From Rhynchopus sp. YZ270_cl-10 (lineage: Eukaryota; Euglenozoa; Diplonemea; Diplonemida; Diplonemidae), in the NCBI GenBank assembly GCA_964035575.1, contig OZ037848.1, forward strand, positions 620,001 through 684,000: 64,000 nt of DNA, given 5' to 3'. The notes under the pieces are model-generated. The model saw nothing but the letters and a program-made list of their open reading frames with translations, made no database searches and was not told where the DNA came from. The number at the start of each line of letters is the position of its first letter. The stretch's first letter is position 1. Positions 42,825 through 52,474 of the stretch are shown piece after piece. A program made the translations under genes and the position numbers.

Positions 42825-43029
42825 CGGATAGTTTGTTGTGTTGTGTTTTTTGTGTTTGCTTTTTCTGGGAGGTTTTTGAAGGTATGAAGTATCGAGGGTA
42901 AGTATCTTTGGCTGGGCCAGTAGGGGGGGTTACTTTCAATGAATGTGGGGGAGGTGATATTTTGTCAGTGAAGATTTGGCTTGCATTGTATGCGCACCTC
43001 GGGTAAAAGGAAATACCCTACCCGAGGGA

Positions 43030-43661
43030 CAAGGCTCTCGGGGGGGGTGATTTTGCCCAAAAATCCCCAAAAAAAAAAAATAACGGATTTTGGGGGGGGT
43101 GATTTTTTCGGAAAATCACCCCCCCAAAAAAAAAAAAAAGTTGGGAAATCCGGATTTTTTTTTGGGGGGTCTTTCTACTAGAGCTCCGTTGTTCACACAG
43201 CAGTGAACAAAGTGACCCGTCACAGCCAGAACGCGACTCAATTGGTCAAACGCCGAAGGAAAAAGGAAGCATGCAGCATGGCGAAAGAAAAAAGTAGCGT
43301 ACCGTGCGCCTGCGGCGCAAGCTTACAACCATCCTTCCCTTTGACATAGTTTGGCTGTAATAATGTGCATTTTAAGCGCATTTTTTTGAAATGTTGCGTA
43401 CCGTGGCTTCGCCAGAAACTTTCGTTTAGCAAAATATGGAAGTAAAATTCATGCAAACTGACGATAATTACCAACGACAGTGCCATTTTATGTCAACATT
43501 TTATAGAAATGTTGCGTACCGTGGCTTCGCCCGGAACCTTTCGGGTGCCATGACCGCAGTTTCTTTCCCACGTCCCACCCTTTGCACATAGTGTGGGGAA
43601 ATTTTTTTGACCCCAAATCACCCCCCTTTTTGGGTTTTGGGGGTGATCTCCGAGAGCCCTG
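43030..43661. mobile_element. Non-autonomous hAT-like element (632 bp)
   Basis: The ends are CAAGGCTCTCGG and the reverse complement of CAGGGCTCTCGG (11 of 12 match). It is flanked by an exact 8-bp duplication CCGAGGGA (43022-43029 and 43662-43669), the target-site length of hAT elements. It has no transposase and encloses the GCGTACCGTG hairpin repeats. Confidence 0.85.
43233..43565 (+). repeat. GCGTACCGTG repeat, copy 1 (inverted partner 53170-53510)
   Basis: It carries one GCGCCTGCGGCGC hairpin and two GGCTTCGCC hairpins, each directly after GCGTACCGTG, in the same order as the inverted copy 10 kb away. Confidence 0.8.
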
Positions 43662-43677
43662 CCGAGGGAAAAATATT

Positions 43678-43679
<2 letters not shown>

Positions 43680-43735
<56 letters not shown>
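43680..43735. repeat. Poly(A) tract of about 56
   Basis: A pure A homopolymer directly after the hAT-like element; its length is likely unreliable in assembly. Confidence 0.9.
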
Positions 43736-43737
<2 letters not shown>

Positions 43738-43743
43738 ACTATT

Positions 43744-43909
43744 TATTCACCTCCTTTTAGCGGGGTTTTATTTTGCGATAACTTCACGCATTTTTTTCCC
43801 AGGCGAGGGCTACTTAATTTGCCGAGCGAAGCGAGGCAAATTGAGTGCACGAGCCTGGGAAAAAAATAAGTGAAGTATCGCAAAATAATTCGCTAAAAGG
43901 AGGTGAATA
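43744..43909. repeat. 166-bp imperfect palindrome
   Basis: Arms of about 70 bp begin TATTCACCTCCTTTTAGCG and end with its complement; the centre AATTTGCC...GGCAAATT is itself palindromic. It is probably a foldback element. Confidence 0.85.
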
Positions 43910-44353
43910 CGTAATTTTATTTCACGGGAAATAAAGTATACGAAAGGATTTGGCACTTTTAGTGTGACTTATTTATTGTGCAATAACTAACGAGTATGTG
44001 TCCTCACAGGAAGCTCTCAGGGAAAAAAAAAAAAAAAAGAGCGTGAAAAAAAAAAAAAAAAAAGCTCTCATTACCCTCCCGCCAGCGCTACCGGGTCCCG
44101 CGGACCCCTAGATAGGCCCGCTGAGGGGCTGGCGGGATTGAGGAGGCTGGAGGGAGGCTAAAAAAGGCTGGACGGTCCCTCCAGCCCTACTACCTACATG
44201 TACCAAAATTTAGCGTGAAATTATCATCAGTCTAAATGGGAGCCAATTACCCCCCCCCCCCCTTGAGGGTCATATTCGGGTTTTGGGGGTAATATAAGGG
44301 GGGGGGGGGTAATAGACACCCAAGGGGGGGGGGGGGGGGTAATAGACACCTAC

Positions 44354-44529
44354 CTGTGTACCTGTGTACGTGTGTACGTGTGTACGTGTGTACGTGTGTA
44401 CGTGTGTACGTGTGTACGTGTGTACGTGTGTACGTGTGTACGTGTGTACGTGTGTACGTGTGTACGTGTGTACGTGTGTACGTGTGTACGTGTGTACGTG
44501 TGTACGTGTGTACGTGTGTACGTGTGTAC
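44354..44529. repeat. Minisatellite (GTGTACGT)n
   Basis: About 22 tandem copies of an 8-bp unit inside the long-TIR element. Confidence 0.95.
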
Positions 44530-45045
44530 CGTATTTGCGGGTTTGCGTCCCTGGGTACCTGGGTACCCACGGTACCCGGTACCAATGGGATATTTTGGTG
44601 ATCCCCAAGGCGATTTGCGGCCAGGCACGCCCACCTTAGTGGATTCCTTCACCTAAATTTAAAAAAATCCCTGCTCAGCCCCTCTCGTCCTGGGCTGGAC
44701 GTTAAATCGCATCCGGGGACCCTTTTGTGGCACTCCTCCTGGAACTCTATGAAGGTCTGACCTGAGGGTAAAAGGTGCTGGGAATGCTACCCTGGGTGCC
44801 GAAGGCAGGCACATTACATGTGCGGAGGGACCAACTGGAGCCCGAGCCAGTGAAGCCCCCTAGGAAACTGGGGTACGGATTGGAAGAGACCTTGCCGGTA
44901 GCCGGGAACCCTCCCTGGGCTAGTACAATGATGAAGTGAGTGTACCCAGTACCCAATGCCGTGACTTCACCGGCTAACACCGGAAAACACCGGCAAAATC
45001 AGGTGGAATATTCATAAGTACATCACGGGGGGTAGGGAACAGATA

Positions 45046-45070
45046 GCGCCGCAGGCGCATGGTACGCAAC
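45046..45070 (-). repeat. GCGTACCGTG-type hairpin, solo copy
   Basis: The GCGCCTGCGGCGC hairpin next to GCGTACC occurs here without the rest of the repeat, with one change (CATGG for CACGG on the plus strand). Confidence 0.7.
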
Positions 45071-45278
45071 TTTTTTCTTTTTCTTTCCCCTTTTCTCTGC
45101 TTTCTTTTGATTGCACGAGCCGATTGCTCTCCACGGTGGGGTCACATGTGTGTCCACAGCAAATCCTTAAGGATTTCCTTCTACGTGGGGCCACCTAAAG
45201 GGGGGGGGGGTAATAGACACTGAAAAATCTCGTATTTTCGGATTTCGGAAAAAGGGGGTAATATAAGGGGGGGGGGGG

Positions 45279-46077
45279 CAGTGTTGGCAGAGTACGTGTC
45301 CAATTTCAAAAAGTACGTAAAAAGTACAATAGTACAATAGTACAAAAAGTACGTAAAAAGTACAAAAAATACACAAAAAGTACATCTGGGTTTGTGGCCG
45401 GGTTTGTGCAGCTGGTGTACCAGTGTGGGGGCAAAAAAAAAAGGTTTGGGGGCAGTGTTGGCAGTACGGAAAATGCTCAGTGCACAGAGCTATAAACGGC
45501 TTCTCAAGAATGTGCGCGTGGTGGGCTCTGGGCGACCTTATGGTACTATGGTACTATGGTACTATGGTACTATGGTACTATGGTACTATGGTACTATGGT
45601 ACTATGGTACTATGGTACTATGGTACTATGGTACTATGGTACTATGGTACTATGGCCGAGTTGTCGCAACTCCGTGTGCTCAGACCACTAGTAGGCACCA
45701 CCTATGATGCCTACATAGCCCAGAAGACGGCCACTTCCAGACTTCGGGCGGTTTTGAGCACTACCCCTTCCTTAGTGGGTGATTTTCCCGGGCAAAAACA
45801 AAACCCACTCTTAAGCAAATTACAAAATGACACCCCCCACTGTCGGGGACATGTCAAGGACATGTCAATATGGGCCCTCTCCGGAACACCATTGAATAAC
45901 AAAAAACCTTTTTTGAGTGTGATTGGGGTGAAGAGAGGGGAAATACGGATTTTGCTTCGAATTCCCAGGGTAAAATATAGGGTCATAAAGTACGGATTTG
46001 GGCGCCAAAAAGTACGTCAAAAAGTACAAAAGTACAAAGTACAAAAAGTACAACGTACACGTACTCTGCCAACACTG
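45279..46077. mobile_element. Non-autonomous hAT-like element (799 bp)
   Basis: Perfect terminal inverted repeats of about 21 bp begin CAGTGTTGGCAGAGTACG, a start typical of hAT ends. Subterminal AAAGTAC repeats occur inside both ends. The element sits in a G run, so an 8-G target duplication is possible but cannot be proven. It encloses a TGGTACTA minisatellite and no transposase. Confidence 0.75.
45540..45655. repeat. Minisatellite (TGGTACTA)n
   Basis: About 14 perfect copies of an 8-bp unit inside the hAT-like element. Confidence 0.95.
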
Positions 46078-46794
46078 GGGGGGGGGGGGGGGGGGTAATT
46101 GGCTAGGGGGGGGGTAATTGGCTCCCATTTATACTGATTAAATAAAATCCCGCTAAAAGTGCCAAATCCTTCGTATACTTTATTTCCCAGGGGAATAAAA
46201 AAAAAAAATACCCCCCCCTTTCACAGGCTCAATCCTCACACAGACAGGTGTAACAATACTCCCCGGGGGGGGAAATCATGTATTCGGTAAAATGGCATTT
46301 GTTTGGGTCGCAATGATACGGCCCTCTACGACCTTGTAAAAGGGCGTTGCATGCACTCACACTATAACATTTCAGTCGCTTGGCGTCCGGTTTTCATCCC
46401 AGGAACCCACTCAGAATCTGCGAGATCACGTAACTCTGGCAAGAAAAGGACGGAGGATGGTCATGTCATCACTACAATCCGAGAGACTTTGCTCGTTGTT
46501 TGTTTGCAGGTTTAGGGATTTGCTAGGGAGTTGCTTTTATTCGTCCACCAAGTTAGAGAGAGGGGAGACAAGGCGGGGGAGGGATACGCAGACGGGCTAC
46601 ATTTCATGAGGGTAACGAAGAAAAACAATAAATTCATACACTTTCAAATATAAATTTGAAAGCATCAGGGAAGTGTATAAATACGGTGCAATAACTAAAG
46701 AATAAAAACACGGCAGTGTTTTCAAAATGCAGCCGTTCCACTTCAGGCGGGAGGAACATTGTCCTCTGCTCGCTGGGTGTTTCTTGAACGTCTC

Positions 46795-49659
46795 TTATTT
46801 GCTGGAGGGCACACGCATCGCCTGTGATACTGCGTACTCAACGACAGGGTCGCTATGTGCAAACTTCTTCGCAGAAAAGAAGTTCTGATCATTCAGCGCC
46901 GCGACACACTCGGGCTCCCATCCAGGCACTGCGGGTTCGTCATCATCGCAATGGTCAAGGGTGGAGAACGACTCCTGCAGCCGCCACGTGCACAGTTCGT
47001 ATATCGTGAAGGCCCATCCTCCGACATTGCCTTCCGTCACACGGCGACACGCATTCCGCTCCAGCAACATCCGCACAATATCACCATCCTCAGACGCAAG
47101 CACGGTGGTGTTAAAGAGCTGTGCAAAAGTAAACGCTTTCACACACACCTGCAGTGCCTTCCCTGCAGTGGCAACAAAGCGCTGACCTCCTGTGGAAGTG
47201 TAGCCGTACAGCACCTTCGACGTGCACAGAGACATCCCTGCTGTCACTCCATTGCTGACCACTCCAGCGAACTTGAGCGCGCGGTCTGCATGTGCCGTGC
47301 AGGGCTTCGCAACATTCCACCCCACAGACAGGAATGGGAGGCCCACGGAAATGATCTTCCCCTCACAGCGCTCGATGTAGGACAGCATTCTCGAGACACC
47401 GACGTTCACCTCGTCTGTGGCACTCCCAACGTGCAGCTGGTCCTGATCCATCTTCATGAATGCGATAGAAGCATTCTCATGCACATTGAAGCGCTCCTTC
47501 GGTCCCTTAACATCCTTGGCAGAGGACCTGTACGTTGACAACGTCGAGGCAGAGTTGCTGCGTTTGAACGTAGCTGCCTTCGTTGTTATCGCCGTCACAC
47601 GCATTGGCTCGGGTACGCCTTTCATTGTGACCTCGCCCAGGGATTTGATATTTGCTGTGGGAAACACACCTTGCAGGTCCAACTTCTTCTCCTGCAAGAG
47701 ACAGTCAAACAGCGCAACTCCACCCACAGGACACGCTGCCTCCAAACGTGCCGCACGGTTCACCGTCGGTCCGTGGTAGTCAAACCTCCCCATTTTTGTG
47801 TTCAGTTCCGACGAGACTGCACCCTCGTTGACACCGATGCGTATGTTAAGCACAAGGGCAGACTCAGAGGTGTCTGGCCACTTCAGTGTGGCGATGGCCT
47901 GCTGTGCGTTGAATCCGAACTGGAGTGCGTCATTGATGTCGTCGAAGGCAATCATAAACGCATCCCCAATGGTCTTCACCTCGTATCCGTGTGCCAGTTC
48001 CATCTCCTTCCTCAGAACGGTGTTGTGCTCCTTCAGCATGAGCCGCATGCCCTCGTGGTCAGCCTCCCATAAACTCGTTGACCCGCAGATGTCAGTGAAC
48101 ACAATTGCAGCAGTGTTCGTGGCCAACCCAGGTGGTGACCTGTCATAAGCCCCCTTCTCTTCCTCGTCATCTTCTTCATCAAAGAGAACGTCAGGCATGA
48201 ACGTCCGAAACCCTTTCAGGTGCTTCACTGTGACCATCATCCCATCCATCAGTGCTCGGATCTCCTTCACCATCACAGTTTTGTCGCGGTACTTCTTCAC
48301 GCTGTTTTCTGCCTCTGTTGTGTTCATTTTTCCAAGCTTGTCAATCGCAGTTGTGAGGCGCAGAAGGGGCATGGCCACGTACACCACCTCGAGCACAGCC
48401 ACCACCAAGTCAAAGGCAAGCACGAGACAGACAAACATGATCAGGTACCTCAGCGCCTCTTCCACCTTCCCCTGCACTGAGGACGTTGGCCTCATCCAGA
48501 TCAGCTCTGTCCCGCCGTACTTCAGGTCGACACGTCTGATGAAATACTCTGTTCCATCAAACGTGCCTTTCCTGAAATCGTCAAATGGGTGTTTGCTGAT
48601 GTACTTGACGCCTTCCTGGATTGCCTTCGACGCATTGAACAGATGCATTGCACAGTCGAGAACACCTTCGCCCGAAGACCCCCCCTCTTGACAGTACTGT
48701 GGGATCATCGGTCCCTCCGTCGACCCGTGGAAGAAGTTGCTCTGTCTGTGCAGGGCAAGCAAGATCGTGTCTGGGTGGGCCAGCTTGTATTCGTTAAACG
48801 GAGGCTGGAAGGAGCGGTACAGAAGGCCCATCGTCACCAATACTGCTTTGTACCGGCTCCACCTGTGGGGCGGCGGTGGTGGGAGGAAGACTGTGATGTG
48901 CGACCTGAAGGCATGGAGAAACCCGTCAGAAGACCGCCACATCATGGGCTCCCACCAGTAGGAGTTCACTGCAGACTCCGTGAACACGCCGGGCTCTGGC
49001 GAGGGGTCGATGTTCACAAGGCTCACATTGTCCGCAAACGCTGTAAAGTTCAAACCCTGGAAGGCATGCACCATGTCGGGTGCACCTTCGTAGTCGTAAA
49101 CAAACTCACCTGGAATTCCTGTCACACGGTCTGCGTCATACGCCTGGATCAATATGCTCTCACAACCTTTCTTGTCGGCTGTCAGAACAAATGTTTCATT
49201 TGGAAGTCTGTCGTTGTACGCTGCATAAACCAGCTGCTCCTTCTGCTCCTTCAAAGGGTCAATCCACACAGCAGACATGAAGGCGGATCGGTCAGTAGGG
49301 TCGTGGGTCACAAGGGTGATGCCAGCCTCTGCCAGGTTCCCGTTCTTGTTCCCTTCAATCATCCCGAAGGAAAAGGCCCGCACAGTTTCGGACCAATCTA
49401 GGGGGTTGTCTGTTGCGATCATGCTCTCTGTGTAAGTGAAGGCCTTCAGTGCCAAGGCAGACATCGTCACGTCATTCAACACGTTGTGCAGAGCAACACG
49501 TACGTTCTCGATCTCGCTCTGGCTTGTGGTGTCTGTCGACTCTTCAAGCGACTGCAGCCCCTGGTAGTACATCATAAGCCCGCCTGCCATCGAAGAAAGA
49601 CTGCTGATCAGCGTCGCTGAGAGGATCACAGCCAATGAGGGGATGCTGATTTTAACCAT
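46795..49659 (-). CDS. Receptor-type adenylate cyclase, copy 1
   Basis: This encodes 954 residues from the ATG at 49659; further upstream codons (to 49872) lack counterparts in copy 2, and the ACACAG acceptor (49717-49718) falls between. An N-terminal signal-anchor (IPSLAVILSATLISSLSSMAGG) precedes a sensor-like ectodomain of about 365 residues with sequons, perhaps Cache-like. A second span (YLIMFVCLVLAFDLVVAVLEVVYVAM, about 405-430) and a HAMP-like linker follow. The class III catalytic domain (about 515-690) has metal-binding D522 (VFTDICGSTSLW) and D566 (EVKTIGDAF), purine-selecting K562 and D627, and transition-state N634 and R638 (TVNRAAR), so it should make cAMP. A second, degenerate cyclase-like domain (about 726-890) follows. 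The domain order resembles euglenozoan receptor cyclases, with an added C-terminal domain. Confidence 0.93.
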   Translation of the reverse strand: MVKISIPSLAVILSATLISSLSSMAGGLMMYYQGLQSLEESTDTTSQSEIENVRVALHNVLNDVTMSALALKAFTYTESMIATDNPLDWSETVRAFSFGMIEGNKNGNLAEAGITLVTHDPTDRSAFMSAVWIDPLKEQKEQLVYAAYNDRLPNETFVLTADKKGCESILIQAYDADRVTGIPGEFVYDYEGAPDMVHAFQGLNFTAFADNVSLVNIDPSPEPGVFTESAVNSYWWEPMMWRSSDGFLHAFRSHITVFLPPPPPHRWSRYKAVLVTMGLLYRSFQPPFNEYKLAHPDTILLALHRQSNFFHGSTEGPMIPQYCQEGGSSGEGVLDCAMHLFNASKAIQEGVKYISKHPFDDFRKGTFDGTEYFIRRVDLKYGGTELIWMRPTSSVQGKVEEALRYLIMFVCLVLAFDLVVAVLEVVYVAMPLLRLTTAIDKLGKMNTTEAENSVKKYRDKTVMVKEIRALMDGMMVTVKHLKGFRTFMPDVLFDEEDDEEEKGAYDRSPPGLATNTAAIVFTDICGSTSLWEADHEGMRLMLKEHNTVLRKEMELAHGYEVKTIGDAFMIAFDDINDALQFGFNAQQAIATLKWPDTSESALVLNIRIGVNEGAVSSELNTKMGRFDYHGPTVNRAARLEAACPVGGVALFDCLLQEKKLDLQGVFPTANIKSLGEVTMKGVPEPMRVTAITTKAATFKRSNSASTLSTYRSSAKDVKGPKERFNVHENASIAFMKMDQDQLHVGSATDEVNVGVSRMLSYIERCEGKIISVGLPFLSVGWNVAKPCTAHADRALKFAGVVSNGVTAGMSLCTSKVLYGYTSTGGQRFVATAGKALQVCVKAFTFAQLFNTTVLASEDGDIVRMLLERNACRRVTEGNVGGWAFTIYELCTWRLQESFSTLDHCDDDEPAVPGWEPECVAALNDQNFFSAKKFAHSDPVVEYAVSQAMRVPSSK

Positions 49660-49931
49660 TTTTTTGTTTTGTTTTGTTTTGTTTTGTTGAAATTGCTTCT
49701 TTAACCTTTGTGGTGTCTGTGTGTTAGGATAAACTATGAGGAAACATTCTTTGTTTTGCGCCGAATATCGGCGACGTGGTAATGCGGTCATGGGGCAAGA
49801 CTGGGGAAACACAACACCAAAACAAAACCTTGCGGGGGGGACACAGCGTGAGCGTAATTCGGTCAACATCATGGCGTAGGGTACGAGAGTGTCGGTCGGC
49901 CATTACCATCGTATGTATGTGATGTGTCTTT

Positions 49932-49964
49932 GAAATACAAAAACCTCTCGTGAACTGAGTACCC
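49932..49964 (-). other. Structured element, B-type hairpin
   Basis: CACGAGAGG loop in gene sense with GGGTACTCAGTT and TTTTTGTATTTC arms; partner copy at 62089. Confidence 0.55.
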
Positions 49965-50250
49965 TTAATAACGTGTATTGTACAGTGACTTCATGGACTA
50001 TCAGCTTCGAGAGGGGGAAACTCGAAAGAGAAAACAAGTCTGTTCGCATCTTAACGAAAAGAGACTCTAACGTTGCGTACAAAAAAAGTACCCTTTCTTT
50101 TTGTGTTCATTGTTCATTGTTTGTTGATCGCATCCATCCGGGGAAGGGGAGACAGGGAAAGACTCATGACAACCGAAGAACACGTCTTTCATTTCCAGAC
50201 GTATTGCACACTCGTACAAAATAAAATTGACTGAACTACAAAAAAAAGAA

Positions 50251-50278
50251 AATAAACGCCCCCTTGTGACAGTGTTCC
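50251..50278 (-). other. Structured element, B-type hairpin (diverged)
   Basis: The loop reads CACAAGGGG in gene sense; partner copy at 62260. Confidence 0.45.
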
Positions 50279-50390
50279 TAAAAAAGGAGGAAAATAAAGA
50301 GCAGTTGAAAGTACCAACGTCTCACCATTACACAGGATTGACAGGCACAGTACACTGGTTTAAAGGGGGGGAAATAAGAAAAGTTTAGAA

Positions 50391-50425
50391 GATGAACCTA
50401 ATCCTCTCGTGCTTAGTCACCTTGC
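50391..50425 (-). other. Structured element, A-type hairpin
   Basis: AAGGTGACTAAG, CACGAGAGG loop, ATTAGGTTCATCTT in gene sense. A perfect CCAAGGGGG/CCCCCTTGG hairpin lies 25 bp further along the plus strand. Confidence 0.6.
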
Positions 50426-50711
50426 AAATAAAGAAAGCCCAAGGGGGATGACCCCCTTGGTGGTGTATCCAGGTTTGAAATCAATTATTGGCTTTAATGG
50501 GATCAACGTACATTGTGATACATGAGTGTTGAACGAGTGGGTGTCTGTGCACACAAAAAAAGCCCGTCTGGGAAGATACTCGCGTGGTTTTTTTTTTTGT
50601 TTTTTTTTTTTGTTTGGAAAGTGAGAAAAGGTAGGAAGATAAAATATGCTACTGCGATAAAAAGAAAGTGGAAAAAAAAAATAAAAGTTGGAATATGAAT
50701 AACATTTGACT

Positions 50712-50818
50712 TGAAATACAAAAGCCCTCTTGTGAACAGTCCTTTAGGACATGACCGGGTGCACCGTGGGTGACCCCAACCATGCAGTCATACATCCATT
50801 TCGAGGTTAACATCTGAG
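50712..50818 (-). ncRNA. Long structured element, copy 2
   Basis: It shares with copy 1 the CGAAATGG/CGAGG region, GCATGGTTGGGG and the terminal loop (CACAAGAGG in gene sense). The stems are GGGT-CACCC and GTCC-TAAA-GGAC, where copy 1 has GGTG-TC-CACC and TGCACC-AA-GGTACA. Confidence 0.45.
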
Positions 50819-51008
50819 AAAGAATAATATCATGCCTCGTGTACATACACAGCTGGAAACAACACTATCGGGGTGCGCTGTGGCACTACTCACATTGCCA
50901 CCCGAAAGGGCTAGGAAACGATATGGACGTCTTAGTTTCTTTCGCCGACTTATCTTTTGCAGATATTATCAGGGGGGGAAATCGCACAAATTGATTAAAA
51001 CTTTGTAT

Positions 51009-51030
51009 GATGAATGTGCGCACACATCTT
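51009..51030 (-). other. Structured element, C-type hairpin
   Basis: GATGTGTGCGCACATTCATC in gene sense forms a tight hairpin without the consensus loop; an A-type element follows 20 bp away. Confidence 0.4.
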
Positions 51031-51049
51031 CAAAAAAGATGAAGTTCAT

Positions 51050-51085
51050 AAAATGAGCCTAAGCCTCTCTGTGCTTCAGTCACCT
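51050..51085 (-). other. Structured element, A-type hairpin
   Basis: AAGGTGACTGAAGC, CACAGAGAGG loop, CTTAGGCTCATTT in gene sense. Confidence 0.55.
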
Positions 51086-51145
51086 TCAATTAAAAGCGGG
51101 CTTTTTATCGGCGGGAGCTTTTTTTTTTTTTTTTGCAATCCTGCA

Positions 51146-51773
51146 GGGTTTCCGCGTAGGCTTTTGGTCCCCCTGCCCGGGGGGACCAAATTTTGAAAAT
51201 CGCAAAAAAAAAAAAAAAAAAAAAAAAAAAAGGAGAAAATGCAGCATGAGACACACTGGGTAGTACGGTGCGACGCACGGTTTCATATGCACCTGTGACC
51301 CCATCGTGAGCAGCAATCGGTTCGATTAGTCCAAAGAAGACAGAAAAAGGAGGAGAAAAAAAAGGACGTAGCGTACCGTGCGCCTGCGGCGCTGAATTGT
51401 TTCTCACCAGTGCACACAATCAAATGGAGTCCCAAGGTTTTGCGCGACTCCTCAAATTGTCTGCACCTACCCAACAAACACCATCACCGTCTCAGCTTCC
51501 TTCACGAGCCGTTCAGCCTTCACCACCTTCACAAGCCAAAGAAAATAGGGCAAAAGTAGCGTACCGTGCGCCTGCGGCGCTCTTGCTGTCTTCATTAAAA
51601 CAAAAGCACGTTGGCAAAACTGCGAATCGTGACAATTTTTTTTCGCCTGCAGCGCCCACCTCCCTCCCCTCTCCTTCCTGTGGTTGCAGGGAGTGGCGCG
51701 CGCGAAGCGCGCGCGACGGCTCGAAAAAGCGGGGGACCAAATTTTGAGACCAAAAACCAAGCGGAAGCCCTGT
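51146..51773. mobile_element. Possible hAT-like element, ends CAGGG(T/C)TTCCGC
   Basis: The left CAGGGTTTCCGC and the complement of the right end CAGGGCTTCCGC match, and both are followed by TTTTGGTCCCC-type sequence. No matching 8-bp duplication is found. Inside are two GCGTACCGTG hairpins (51368-51392, 51556-51580). Confidence 0.45.
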
Positions 51774-51775
51774 CC

Positions 51776-52139
51776 TAGGTTTCGAACGCGCGTTCGAAAA
51801 TCGAAAACGCGCAAATCCAAAATCGGAAAACGCGCACATGAAAAAAAAAAAAAAAAACGCGCAAAAAAAAAAAAAAAAAACGCGCGTTCGAAAAACCTCC
51901 CCACGTAAACATGAGGCTTCCACTTTTTCGAACGCGCGTTTTTTTTTTTTTCGTTTTTCAAACGCGCGTTTTTGTTCTCGTTTTTTCCGAACGCGCGTTT
52001 TTTTCCCGTTTTTCAAACGCGCGTTTTTTTTCGTTTTTTCTGAACGCGCGTTTTTTTTCTCGTTTTTTCCGAACGCGCTTTTTTTTTTTTCGTTTTTCAA
52101 ACGCGCACTCGAAAACGCCCAACGCGCGTTCGAAACCTA
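51776..52139. repeat. AACGCGCG array with 19-bp inverted ends
   Basis: Perfect inverted ends begin TAGGTTTCGAACGCGCGTT. The interior alternates AACGCGCG cores with long T or A runs about every 20-30 bp. The alternating CG core could adopt Z-form. No target duplication is seen. Confidence 0.7.
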
Positions 52140-52185
52140 CGATTGCAAAAAAAAAAAAAAAAAAAAAAATTGAAAAATTGAAAAA

Positions 52186-52345
52186 TGGTGTTGAGAAAAG
52201 CAAACAACGGACGCACTGTGTGAAAAAACATAGTCTTTCTCTGCGTGAGGGAGAATAAAACTTTATGAAAAAAAAAGCTCGTTGACTTCCCACAATGTTC
52301 CCATGCGGTGTTTTCTAAGGAAGCACAATTTACTTTTTTTGTTCC
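52186..52345 (+). repeat. Dispersed repeat, copy 2 (partner at 2990-3190)
   Basis: Same ordered blocks as copy 1, followed by the AGCCTCCCCAA...CTGTACGCA segment also found at 1501-1533. Confidence 0.6.
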
Positions 52346-52410
52346 GGTTTTAGCCTCCCCAAGAAAGCTGTACGCACGCACGCACGCAAAAAAATAAAAT
52401 AAAACTGCAG

Positions 52411-52474
52411 TTGTTGATGCAGGCACCTCCGACTGACCCACGTACGATGCCGGCCATCCGGATGAAAGCACAAC
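52411..52474 (-). ncRNA. Three-copy hairpin element, copy 2
   Basis: Same paired structure as copy 1 with GTAC inserted in the loop and GCT changed to GCC in the internal loop. Confidence 0.45.

Larger units (their letters stand above)
43926..46191. mobile_element. Element with long (about 80 bp) terminal inverted repeats
   Basis: The left end starting GGGAAATAAAGTATACGAA matches the complement of the right end (about 46145-46191). After CACTTTTAG the left arm is interrupted by about 245 bp (43964-44209) and then resumes to TAAATGGGAGCCAATTACC (about 44222-44255), which matches 46100-46140. There is no coding capacity and no clear target duplication. Confidence 0.65.
42825..46794. other. Transposon-nest spacer
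   Basis: After the GNL3 leader this region contains two hAT-like non-autonomous elements (43030-43661, 45279-46077), a 166-bp palindrome, a long-TIR element (43926-46191), two 8-bp minisatellites and long G/C/A homopolymers. All open frames follow repeats; no host gene is seen. Confidence 0.7.
46709..51004. repeat. Direct duplication of about 4.3 kb, copy 1
   Basis: The cyclase gene with both flanks is repeated at 58757-62953 in the same orientation. Coding parts are nearly identical; the leader just upstream of the start codon is strongly diverged, while the more distal spacer with hairpins is similar again. Confidence 0.9.
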
